64,000 bases of DNA from Samsonia erythrinae (GTDB lineage: Bacteria; Pseudomonadota; Gammaproteobacteria; Enterobacterales; Enterobacteriaceae): the NCBI RefSeq assembly GCF_004342665.1, contig NZ_SMBY01000003.1, positions 335,188 through 399,187 on the forward strand, in the 5' to 3' direction. A model generated the notes under the pieces. It was not told where the DNA came from and did not search any database. It was given only the letters and a program-made list of their open reading frames with translations. The position numbers and the translations under genes were made by a program. Shown piece after piece: positions 1 through 7,646 of the stretch; the stretch's first letter is position 1, and each line of letters starts with the position of its first letter.

Positions 1-326
1 CTGATATTGAGTGAGGTAGAGGGGATCTCGCCGGATAGCGCGCCGCCAGAAACGGCGGCGGGGTCCGTCACGGACGCATGCCCGAATAGGGTGAAATCGT
101 GCGGCGCGGCGGGCTGTTCTTTTGCCTGCGCTGGCGTGACCGAAACGCTGGTAATCGGTGAGCGATCAGGCAAAAGAACACGCCATGTCAGTACGGCTAA
201 TTGCTGGCAGATCAGCAGCAAAATTATCCCCAACACGACGCGTCGAATCAGTGGCGCTGGCAGTGACCGGAGTGTGATGAGCAGCGAATGAAAAGACGGG
301 TATTTTAACGCTTGCGAGCGTGCCAT
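1..326 (-). CDS. outC: Type II secretion inner-membrane protein OutC/GspC (5' part only)
   Basis: Reading leftwards from ATG at 326 gives 108 codons open to the window edge; the 3' part lies outside. GspC proteins are bitopic inner-membrane components that link the inner-membrane platform to the GspD secretin. The visible protein has a basic cytoplasmic start, one hydrophobic membrane segment at about residues 31-49 (RRVVLGIILLLICQQLAVL), then a periplasmic stretch beginning the homology region (DFTLFGHAS, about 83-91). An in-frame stop two codons upstream fixes ATG 326 as the first possible start. pehX lies 50 bp upstream on the same strand, so the two may share a transcript. Identification rests on the N-terminal layout plus its outB/outS neighbours. 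Confidence 0.85.
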   Translation of the reverse strand, partial: MARSQALKYPSFHSLLITLRSLPAPLIRRVVLGIILLLICQQLAVLTWRVLLPDRSPITSVSVTPAQAKEQPAAPHDFTLFGHASVTDPAAVSGGALSGEIPSTSLNI

Positions 327-343
327 AAATCATCATCCATAAT

Positions 344-371
344 ATCCCCCACGCCCGCTGGCGCAGGGGAA
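344..371 (-). terminator. Weak hairpin between pehX and outC
   Basis: An imperfect inverted repeat (TCCCC / GGGGA with an inner GCC / GGC) lies in the 50-bp gap between pehX and outC. No T-run follows on the minus strand, so it may only attenuate or stabilise mRNA. Confidence 0.25.
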
Positions 372-376
372 ATGCC

Positions 377-2356
377 TTATTCCGTTGCGGCTTCCCGGGT
401 GATGGTTTCATCACCGTCGGTCGTCAGCGCGGCATCCTTATTTACACGGTCTTCCAGCCTGATATTTTCGACATGCGCGAAATTCCAGGCTCCCGGTACA
501 TCCTCAAAAATGACATTCTTAAATTCGCTGTTCTTCAGGAATGTGATTAACGTGGCTTTTGTCCCTTTGAATTTGACATTTTCAAAGTGAAAGCCTTGAT
601 GGTAAGCATCACGTCCGAAAGAGAACCCATAAGCCTCTGCCATTTCAGCAACGGTCATGCCATCAACCAGGATGCTGTTTTTATTCGCTGAACCATCGAC
701 AGTAACGTTGGCAACCGTCACATCGCGGAACTGCGCGGGGGCGGCCGCGGGCTGGGTATCGTTCACATCGGCTTTATATTTGATGGTGAACACAAACGGT
801 TCTTTGACAATATCACGCATCGCATTATTTCGGAATACCACGTCACGCGAGCCGCCGCCATAATAAGGGCGACTCTTCATGCGCAAGCCAACATCCGTCT
901 TGTACATGACATTATCTTCAGCAACAATTTTTTCAATCCAGGCGCCGGTATGGCTCCCCGTGACGATCGCGCCATGTCCGCGCCGGAAGTAGTTATTGAA
1001 GATCCAGGCGCCGCTTTGCGCTTGTTGCCCCCGCGTCGCCACTTCGGCGCCGTACCCTGCCGCAAAGTTTACGCTGTCATCACCAGTATCAAAAAAGTTA
1101 TTGAATACCATAACATTTTGGCTATTACCAAACTCGATACCATCGGCATTATTGGCATCATACGTCGTATGCGCCAGCGCATTCATCGCCACATTTTCAG
1201 ATTCCAGGACCATCACGCCGTGAAACGCGGGATTCAGGATCGTCAGCCCCTCCAGATACAGATTGCTGACGCCGCGTAGCGTCATCAGGCTGGAGCGCCG
1301 ATTTTTATACGCCTCATCCAGCAACATTCCTTCGGCAAGCGCTTTGGCCGTCTGGTCTTTCGCCAGTATGCCATCGCGAGCAACATTTGCGGCTTTGCTC
1401 GCGCGATAGAGCGGCAATACGTTGTTTAATTCATCAGTTTCATTAATGTTATCGTCGTCGATTTTAACACCGCGCGTCCAGCCGTTGCCATCAATGGTAC
1501 CCTGCCCGACGATACGAATATTCCTGAACGTACCGGCGTGGCTGCTGCCTTTATCATTTCCTTCAAGTACGTTAATCAGCGAGGGCGGACGCTTCGGCAA
1601 CGTGGGCGAAGTATACGGGTAGAGGAAGTAGCCGCGTGCCAGTGGGTAATCGTCCCCGTTGTCCGAACCGAGCAGCGTCGCACCCTTTGCAACTTCAAAC
1701 GTCATATCGCTGTGCAGGAACAGCGCACCAGTTTTAAACGTTCCCCCGTCAACCACGACCTTACAGCCTTTCGGATACGCCGCCGGGGTACAGTCGTCAA
1801 TCGCTTTCTGAATCGCCAGCGTATCGTTCGTTACACCATCCCCTTTCGCGCCATAGTTGGTCACATTCAATGTCGCTGGTGTCGCCGTGGTCTTCTGAAC
1901 AACCGCTTCACTGTCAGCCGATTCTTTTCCATCCTCATAAACCGCGCGAACCGTAAAGCGGTATTCCGTTTCCGGCGACAGTTTCGTCACCTTAAAATTA
2001 TGGAAACTGACGCGGACATGCCAGTTGGCGCTATCTATCGTATTGTAGAAATTATCGATGTAGGGCTTCGCCGGCGAGTGCGCGTTCTGATTCTCAATCG
2101 TCCCGCCCAGAAGCGTTCCATTCATATAAACGTGGTAATCCTTAATAACGGCCGCGGGTTTTTCTGGCTTTTCCCAAACCAGAACCACGCTTTCATCATC
2201 ATAAGCCAGCGTTGGCACTTTCAGATTCTGGGGCGCGGCGGCGCGATCAACCCCCACATTCGGCGTTGAGTCGCTATCGCTGCATCCGGCAATCAGACCA
2301 CTCAGGATAAATGCCGCACAGAGCGTCAGGCGAGTACGAGGTAATAAATAAGTCAT
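377..2356 (-). CDS. pehX: Exo-poly-alpha-D-galacturonosidase, GH28 lipoprotein with FN3 domain
   Basis: Releases di- or monogalacturonate from the non-reducing end of polygalacturonate during pectin breakdown. The 659-residue product has a lipoprotein signal (LIAGC, lipidation Cys about 25), a fibronectin type III-like domain (about 41-155), a GAKGDG start of the right-handed beta-helix (about 169-174) and the GH28 catalytic signatures NADGIE (about 403), DTGDDS (about 423), GHGAIVTGS (about 460) and RMKSRP (about 492). ATG 2356 is preferred: AGGA lies 6 nt upstream, whereas it abuts the in-frame ATG at 2362. The gene sits between outB and outC, the secretion system that exports pectinases. 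The lipobox is notable because secreted pectinases usually carry a plain Sec signal; the enzyme may stay anchored to the envelope or surface. Confidence 0.9.
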   Translation of the reverse strand: MTYLLPRTRLTLCAAFILSGLIAGCSDSDSTPNVGVDRAAAPQNLKVPTLAYDDESVVLVWEKPEKPAAVIKDYHVYMNGTLLGGTIENQNAHSPAKPYIDNFYNTIDSANWHVRVSFHNFKVTKLSPETEYRFTVRAVYEDGKESADSEAVVQKTTATPATLNVTNYGAKGDGVTNDTLAIQKAIDDCTPAAYPKGCKVVVDGGTFKTGALFLHSDMTFEVAKGATLLGSDNGDDYPLARGYFLYPYTSPTLPKRPPSLINVLEGNDKGSSHAGTFRNIRIVGQGTIDGNGWTRGVKIDDDNINETDELNNVLPLYRASKAANVARDGILAKDQTAKALAEGMLLDEAYKNRRSSLMTLRGVSNLYLEGLTILNPAFHGVMVLESENVAMNALAHTTYDANNADGIEFGNSQNVMVFNNFFDTGDDSVNFAAGYGAEVATRGQQAQSGAWIFNNYFRRGHGAIVTGSHTGAWIEKIVAEDNVMYKTDVGLRMKSRPYYGGGSRDVVFRNNAMRDIVKEPFVFTIKYKADVNDTQPAAAPAQFRDVTVANVTVDGSANKNSILVDGMTVAEMAEAYGFSFGRDAYHQGFHFENVKFKGTKATLITFLKNSEFKNVIFEDVPGAWNFAHVENIRLEDRVNKDAALTTDGDETITREAATE

Positions 2357-3117
2357 AAGCATTCCTGTATTTTTACTCTTATGGTGCCCGATATCTTTCA
2401 CCATGCGACAGCGTGATGACCGCATCGTGACCGTTATTGGACAGAAGGTTTACTGCGTCATCGTCGATATCCGGCAAGCCGCCTGGTGCGCAATCGGCTT
2501 GCCAAACAGCAGAGGCTCATGAGCGCAGGGGTTCTCCATCGGTAAAAGTGCAACGCCCGAGTCATCGCCGCGGAGAATCCTTTTCTCTGGCATGGTTAAA
2601 TAATAAAAACCCCCATACAACGCCCTGCATTATTAATTGCCTATTCTAAAATTCATTTTTTATAATTTAACGCCTGCCCGTCGCATTGCCTGCAGATAAA
2701 AAGCAGGAACACGTGGTGAAACGTTAGCAATCAATACTGAACATTTAAAAAAATAGATCGCAACCTGACTATTTTAAGGTTATCTTTTGACGCCAACAAA
2801 CAAAAAAGAAACAATATAACCGAAATTATAAAACGTAGTTTCATCAAATCAAATTCATACGTTTTTTTTGCGACTCGCATCAATATTTCATTCTTTATTA
2901 TTATGATTAAAATTATTTTTAATAAAAATTAATGCGGGTCACACAACCGGGAAAATCCGTTTTAATCTTTCCGATATTACAAAATAAAAGGAAAACGAAC
3001 GCCTCCGACGGCCTGACTTTCGTTTATGATGTTATCAGCCGGACTCAATCAGCACGGACGTTGGCGCCCGCATTCGGACAGACAACAACATCAGGACAAC
3101 CCTTTAAGGATTCGCGC
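2357..3117. other. pehX-outB divergent intergenic region, 761 bp
   Basis: Long regulatory gap between divergent pehX and outB. About 2640-2930 is very AT-rich and contains a KdgR-like palindrome (listed separately). No convincing ORF is present; the frame running into outB from 2932 lacks family similarity before residue 63 and a better ribosome site lies at 3106. Confidence 0.5.
2827..2845. promoter_or_regulatory. Candidate KdgR operator
   Basis: TATAAAACGTAGTTTCATC resembles the KdgR consensus, a palindrome of about 19 bp with AATGAAAC and GTTTCATT half sites; the right half matches almost exactly. KdgR represses pectinase and out genes in soft-rot bacteria until ketodeoxygluconate appears. 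The site lies about 270 bp from outB and 470 bp from pehX, further than usual, so which gene it serves is unknown. Confidence 0.45.
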
Positions 3118-3678
3118 ATGGATAACGCACCCGTCTCTTCACAGCCAGCGCTGCTGACCAAATACCCGGTACCGGGCTATCTGATGATCATTTATGCCCT
3201 GCTTTTTATCGCGCTCGGCTGGTTCAGCCACCAGCGCTGGGGCAGCGCGGCATGTGCGATATCCTCACAGATCACTCACGCTTCCGCTTTACCGACCTCA
3301 GGCGAACAAACGACGTCGGCATCAGCGTTGACCCTGCCTGAAAAAAACGCGCCTGAGGATACGCCAGCGCCTCCGGAGAAAAAAGCCATGCTGCCGCTCC
3401 CCGCCATTCGCGATGGTGATATTCCGCCGCTCACCTACAGCGCCCATGTTTATACCTCGGACGAGGCAAAACGCAGCATTACGCTTAATGGTCAGCAATT
3501 CCATGAAGGCGACGTCCCCGTCGAAGGGTTGATTATTGAACAGATTCAGCATGATATGACGATTTTCAGCGTTGAGGGCGAGGCGTTTATTCTGGAAGCG
3601 CTGGAGGACTGGCCGGGCGGAAAATTCAAGGAGCGTGAATATTCCGCCGACGATGAGAATGGTGAGTCGACGCCTTAA
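3118..3678 (+). CDS. outB: Type II secretion protein OutB/GspB
   Basis: GspB-family inner-membrane protein of 186 residues, known to work with GspA or GspD in secretin assembly or stabilisation. It has a short cytoplasmic N-terminus, one membrane segment at about residues 20-37 (YLMIIYALLFIALGW), a Pro/Ala-rich periplasmic linker and a C-terminal GspB domain (PPLTYSAHVYT... to EALEDW, about 100-170). ATG 3118 has AAGGA 7 nt upstream; a longer open frame from 2932 has no family match. Its stop overlaps the outS stop tail-to-tail by a few bases. Confidence 0.88.
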   Translation: MDNAPVSSQPALLTKYPVPGYLMIIYALLFIALGWFSHQRWGSAACAISSQITHASALPTSGEQTTSASALTLPEKNAPEDTPAPPEKKAMLPLPAIRDGDIPPLTYSAHVYTSDEAKRSITLNGQQFHEGDVPVEGLIIEQIQHDMTIFSVEGEAFILEALEDWPGGKFKEREYSADDENGESTP

Positions 3679-4088
3679 CGATAATTGCGGATGTCATCAA
3701 TAAACGGCATTAACGTGCGGTTAAACGCTGAACACTGCGTCGCCTTTGGCGTACTGTCTTTCAACAGCCCCTGATACAGGCTTTCACTCCGCTGCGTTAA
3801 AGCCTGGTCATTCACCGTCTTCCACCCTCTCTGTGTCGCTACGGCTGACGCCACATTAACAATGGTGGCATCATCAGGGAGATCGCTGCGGCTGCACTGC
3901 GTTTGGAGATATCGCGTGCCTGCCACCAGCGATGCCAGTTGATTTAATTGATCGTTAGAAGAAACCGTTACCGCAGAAGGCTGACCCACCACCGTTCCCT
4001 TGTGAGCAGACGTCCCCGTTTGCTGACACCCTACCAACGTAACGCACAACAGCGTTAACGCAGAATATTGAGACAAAGATAACAACAT
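3675..4088 (-). CDS. outS: Type II secretion pilotin lipoprotein OutS/PulS
   Basis: PulS/OutS pilotins bind the C-terminus of the GspD secretin, protect it and carry it to the outer membrane. The 137-residue product has a short signal peptide ending in the lipobox LVGC, then the helical pilotin domain with paired cysteines (LQTQCSR and KATQCSA). ATG 4088 is chosen because AGGA lies 8 nt upstream; the alternative ATG 4097 directly abuts that element. It converges on outB with overlapping stop codons and stands apart from the outC operon. Confidence 0.85.
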   Translation of the reverse strand: MLLSLSQYSALTLLCVTLVGCQQTGTSAHKGTVVGQPSAVTVSSNDQLNQLASLVAGTRYLQTQCSRSDLPDDATIVNVASAVATQRGWKTVNDQALTQRSESLYQGLLKDSTPKATQCSAFNRTLMPFIDDIRNYR

Positions 4089-4194
4089 GATACTCATCCT
4101 GATTGAGATTAACGGGAGGCATTCTAACAAATGATAAGGCGCTGTCACGGCATGTTTACGCCGCTCCCGGAGTGCTTTCCGCGAGCGGCGAAGA

Positions 4195-5436
4195 TCAGGC
4201 TGACATCCCCTTCGCGGATGAGCCCTTGGCCGGCGCCAAAATACCATCCGCACGGAACATCGCCTTAATACCGCGCACCGCCTGACGAATGCGATCCTGA
4301 TTTTCAATTAAAGCGAATCGGACGTGGGTATCACCATAATCACCAAAACCGATACCGGGCGATACGCACACCTTCGCTTCCGACAGTAAGCGTTTGGCGA
4401 ACTCCAGCGACCCCAAATGCGCATAGGCGTCGGGAATTTTCGCCCAGACGTACATTGACGCTTTCGGCTCATCGACCATCCAACCGGCCTCGTGCAGCCC
4501 ACGAACCAGCACATTACGCCGCTGGCGATACTGTTCGGCAATATCTTTCACGCATTGCTGATCGCCTTCCAGCGCGGCAATCGCCGCCACTTGCAACGGC
4601 GTAAACGTCCCGTAATCGTGATAACTTTTAATCCGCGCTAATGCGCTCACCAGTTCAGGGTTGCCGACCATAAAGCCGATACGCCAGCCCGCCATGTTGT
4701 AGCTTTTCGACAACGTGAAAAACTCTACCGCAATCTCCTTCGCGCCGGGAACCTGCATGATCGACGGCGCTTTCCAACCGTCATAAACGATATCGGCATA
4801 GGCCAAATCGTGGATCACCAACACGCCGTACTGTTTCGCCAGCGCGACCACACGTTCGAAGAAATCCAGCTCGACGCACTGTGCCGTCGGGTTCGATGGA
4901 AAACCGAGGATCATCATTTTCGGCTTTGGGATACTCTCCCGGATTGCGCGTTCCAGCTCATTAAAAAAATCTACCCCCTCCACCAGCGGCACAGAGCGCA
5001 CCTGAGCGCCGGCAATCACTGCGCCGTAGATGTGAATCGGGTAGCTGGGATTCGGCACCAGAACCGTATCGCCGTGGTCCAACGTGGCCAGCATCAGATG
5101 CGCCAGCCCCTCTTTAGAGCCAATGGTGACAATCGCTTCGCTTTCAGGATCGATATCCACCTCATAGCGTTCGGCATACCAGCGAGAAATCGCACGCCGT
5201 AAACGTGGGATCCCTCGTGATGTCGAATAGCCGTGGGTGTCTTCGCGCTGCGCAACCGTGCAAAGCTTTTCCACAATATGGGGCGGTGTTGGCCCATCCG
5301 GGTTCCCCATGCTGAAATCAATAATGTCTTCGCCGCGCCGACGCGCAGCCATTTTTAATTCAGCGGTGATATTAAAAACATACGGAGGGAGACGATCGAT
5401 ACGTGTAAAACGGCGAGGGGAAGTAGAATCAGCCAT
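4195..5436 (-). CDS. alaC: Glutamate-pyruvate (alanine) aminotransferase AlaC
   Basis: PLP-dependent class I/II aminotransferase that makes L-alanine from pyruvate with glutamate as amino donor. The 413-residue length fits the AlaC (YfdZ) family. Visible motifs are [11 protein letters not shown] near the N-terminus (about 42-52), NPSYPIH (about 129-135), GFPSNPTAQ (about 178-186), the D-Y pair of the PLP pocket (IHDLAYAD, about 208) and the Schiff-base lysine in [10 protein letters not shown] (K244). The ATG follows GAGGAAATT. It appears monocistronic. A small hairpin (GCCCC TGAA GGGGC) at about 5482-5496 lies in its leader; its function is unknown. Confidence 0.92.
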   Translation of the reverse strand: MADSTSPRRFTRIDRLPPYVFNITAELKMAARRRGEDIIDFSMGNPDGPTPPHIVEKLCTVAQREDTHGYSTSRGIPRLRRAISRWYAERYEVDIDPESEAIVTIGSKEGLAHLMLATLDHGDTVLVPNPSYPIHIYGAVIAGAQVRSVPLVEGVDFFNELERAIRESIPKPKMMILGFPSNPTAQCVELDFFERVVALAKQYGVLVIHDLAYADIVYDGWKAPSIMQVPGAKEIAVEFFTLSKSYNMAGWRIGFMVGNPELVSALARIKSYHDYGTFTPLQVAAIAALEGDQQCVKDIAEQYRQRRNVLVRGLHEAGWMVDEPKASMYVWAKIPDAYAHLGSLEFAKRLLSEAKVCVSPGIGFGDYGDTHVRFALIENQDRIRQAVRGIKAMFRADGILAPAKGSSAKGMSA

Positions 5437-5694
5437 AATTTCCTCAAATGAACGTCAGCGCCCGGACCGTCCGAGCGACGTGGCCCCTGAACGGGGCATC
5501 ATTTAAGCTATCCCAGTTCATTCATCCTGTCGATAGCCCGTCCGGAAATTTTCTCCTGCCTTAACTGATTGTTGAAGCCGCGAAAAATGCAACTCTCGTC
5601 CCAAAAGAGGGAGTAAACTTTATGGTCAGCACATACGCGCCAGAGGCGCAGAGATATTGCAAAGACACGGGATGCCGAATCCGGGAATACACTT

Positions 5695-6675
5695 ATGATC
5701 GAGATACGATATTGCACCGAGAGTTGGCCGATACGAGGCGCATTCACCCTTTCGCGCGGCAGCAAACATCAGGCAGACGTCATCGTGGTGACGCTCCGCA
5801 CCGGCAACGTTATCGGCTGCGGCGAATGCGTACCCTATTCCCGTTACGGGGAATCGCTCGCCAGCGTTATGGATCAAATTGCCTCATTACATAGCGATCT
5901 GCGTAACGGTCTGGATCGGGAAGCGTTACAGCACCGCTTGCCTGCGGGCGCGGCGCGCAATGCGCTGGACTGTGCGTTCTGGGATCTGGAATGCAAACAG
6001 CATCAGCAACGCATCTGGCAGCGCCTGAATTATCCTGCGCCAGCGTCGCTGGAAACCGCTTATACGCTATCACTCGATACCCCTGAACGGATGCGGCAGG
6101 CCGCGATACAACATGCCCATCGCCCTCTGCTCAAATTAAAACTGGCGGATGCAGACGACCTGGCAAGAGTCGCCGCTGTGCGCGCCGGCGCCCCCTTGGT
6201 GCGTCTGGTCGTAGATGCCAATGAAGGATGGGATGTCCGGCGCTATCTGTCGCTGGTTCCTGAACTTGTCACGCTCGGCGTCACCATGATCGAACAACCT
6301 TTTCCGGCGGGCAGCGATGATGTGCTGGCGGAACTGCCCCGCCCGATTCCTGTCTGCGCCGATGAGTCCTGTCACGATACCCCGTCGTTGCTTCCGCTTT
6401 CAGGGCGCTATGACATGATCAATATCAAACTGGATAAAACCGGCGGCCTGACGGAAGCGCTGCGTCTGCGGCGTCTTGCGCTGGCTCAAGGCTTAAAAAT
6501 TATGGTTGGCTGCATGGTTAGCACCTCGCTCTCCATGGCACCCGCCTTTGTGGTGGCACAGGGCGCCGCTCTTGTTGATCTGGACGGCCCGCTACTCTTG
6601 CAGCGCGATCGTCATAATGGGTTGCACTATAACGATAGCGAAATCTTACCGCCCGACGCATTATTGTGGGGATAG
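5695..6675 (+). CDS. ycjG: L-Ala-D/L-Glu dipeptide epimerase, enolase superfamily
   Basis: Muconate-lactonizing-type member of the enolase superfamily, 326 residues, similar to L-Ala-D/L-Glu epimerase, which converts the murein dipeptide L-Ala-D-Glu to L-Ala-L-Glu for recycling. Motifs: the LKLKL lysine pair of the first acid/base (about 144), metal ligands in VDANEGW, MIEQPF and CADESC, and the second lysine in NIKLDKTGG. The next gene, a D-amino-acid aminotransferase, starts 41 bp downstream, so the pair likely forms an operon for D-amino-acid or murein peptide metabolism. Substrate is inferred from family and context; other dipeptide or acyl-amino-acid specificities occur. Confidence 0.82.
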   Translation: MIEIRYCTESWPIRGAFTLSRGSKHQADVIVVTLRTGNVIGCGECVPYSRYGESLASVMDQIASLHSDLRNGLDREALQHRLPAGAARNALDCAFWDLECKQHQQRIWQRLNYPAPASLETAYTLSLDTPERMRQAAIQHAHRPLLKLKLADADDLARVAAVRAGAPLVRLVVDANEGWDVRRYLSLVPELVTLGVTMIEQPFPAGSDDVLAELPRPIPVCADESCHDTPSLLPLSGRYDMINIKLDKTGGLTEALRLRRLALAQGLKIMVGCMVSTSLSMAPAFVVAQGAALVDLDGPLLLQRDRHNGLHYNDSEILPPDALLWG

Positions 6676-6716
6676 CGCGCGTTAACCGCATTAAGCAACG
6701 ATTAAGGAGTGTTGTG

Positions 6717-7580
6717 ATGCAACGTCAAGTTTATGTCGATGGGCAGTACCTAAAAGAAAGTGAAGCAAAAATTTCAGTATTCGACCGCGGTTTCCTGTTT
6801 GCCGATGCTGTCTATGAAGTCACCTCAGTCATTGATGGCCATCTGGTTGATTTCAGCGATCACATCCTCCGTCTTCAGCGCTCCTGTCGCGAACTCTCTC
6901 TCTCGTTGCCTGTCGCGCCCGGGGAACTAAAAAAGATTCATGATGAGCTGATAGACAAAAATAACCTGAAAGAAGGGGCGATCTATTTACAGATTAGCCG
7001 CGGCAATGCAGGCGATCGCGACTTTTTGTTCCCCTCTACTGAGGTCAAACCTACGCTGGTTTTATTCACTCAGGCGCGATCGCTGGTCAATAACCCGAAG
7101 GTCGCAACCGGCCTACACGTTGTCACCACCGAGGAGATCCGCTGGCATCGCCGGGATATCAAAACCGTCAGCCTGCTCGCCGCCAGTCTGGCGAAAGAAT
7201 ACGCTCATGCCAAACACGCTGACGACGCTTTCTTTGTCGAGGATGGCTTCATTACCGAAGGCAGCTCCTGCAATTGCTATCTCGTCCTGCACGACGATAC
7301 GGTGGTGACCCGGCCACTCAGCAATGCCATCCTGCCCGGTATTACGCGCCAGTCGTTGCTCCGGCTTGCAGAACAGGATGGGATCAAGCTGGAAGAACGC
7401 AGTTTTACGCCGGAAGAGGCGTATCACGCCAAAGAAATTTTTCTCAGTTCCGCCACTCAGTTCGTCCTTCCTGTTGTGACGCTGGATGGAAAAAGCATTG
7501 GCGACGGCAAGCCGGGGCGCATCACCTTACGGCTACGCGAAATCTATCTCGATATGATTAAACAACAGGGGAAATAATCA
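6717..7580 (+). CDS. dat: D-amino-acid (D-alanine) aminotransferase
   Basis: Fold-type IV PLP transaminase (branched-chain/D-amino-acid family) exchanging amino groups between D-amino acids and 2-oxoacids, giving D-Glu or D-Ala. Starting at ATG 6717 (AAGGAG 7 nt upstream) the product is 287 residues. Motifs: VFDRGFLFADAVYEV (21-35), the catalytic lysine in RRDIKTVSLLA (K149), EGSSCN binding the cofactor phosphate, and the C-terminal EIFLSSATQFVLPV. The frame opens 51 bp earlier but lacks a ribosome site there. The upstream partner is the dipeptide epimerase. The stop codon lies at about 7575-7577; a strong hairpin follows. Confidence 0.88.
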
Positions 7581-7598
7581 CGCATCATCAACCGGGAC

Positions 7599-7640
7599 GG
7601 CTTCACCGTTATCCAAACGATATCGGATAGCGGTGAAGCC
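7599..7640. terminator. Strong hairpin between convergent dat and mscS-type gene
   Basis: Inverted repeat of 16-nt arms, GGCTTCACCGTTATCC and GGATAGCGGTGAAGCC, with one wobble pair and a 10-nt loop. It lies between convergent genes and probably stops transcription both ways, although neither side has a long T-run. Confidence 0.6.
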
Positions 7641-7646
7641 AGAGCG

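Noticed and set aside
1538..2269. Long + strand frame of 243 residues inside pehX
   Set aside because: Antisense shadow of the pehX FN3/beta-helix region; Arg-rich composition and no domain match.
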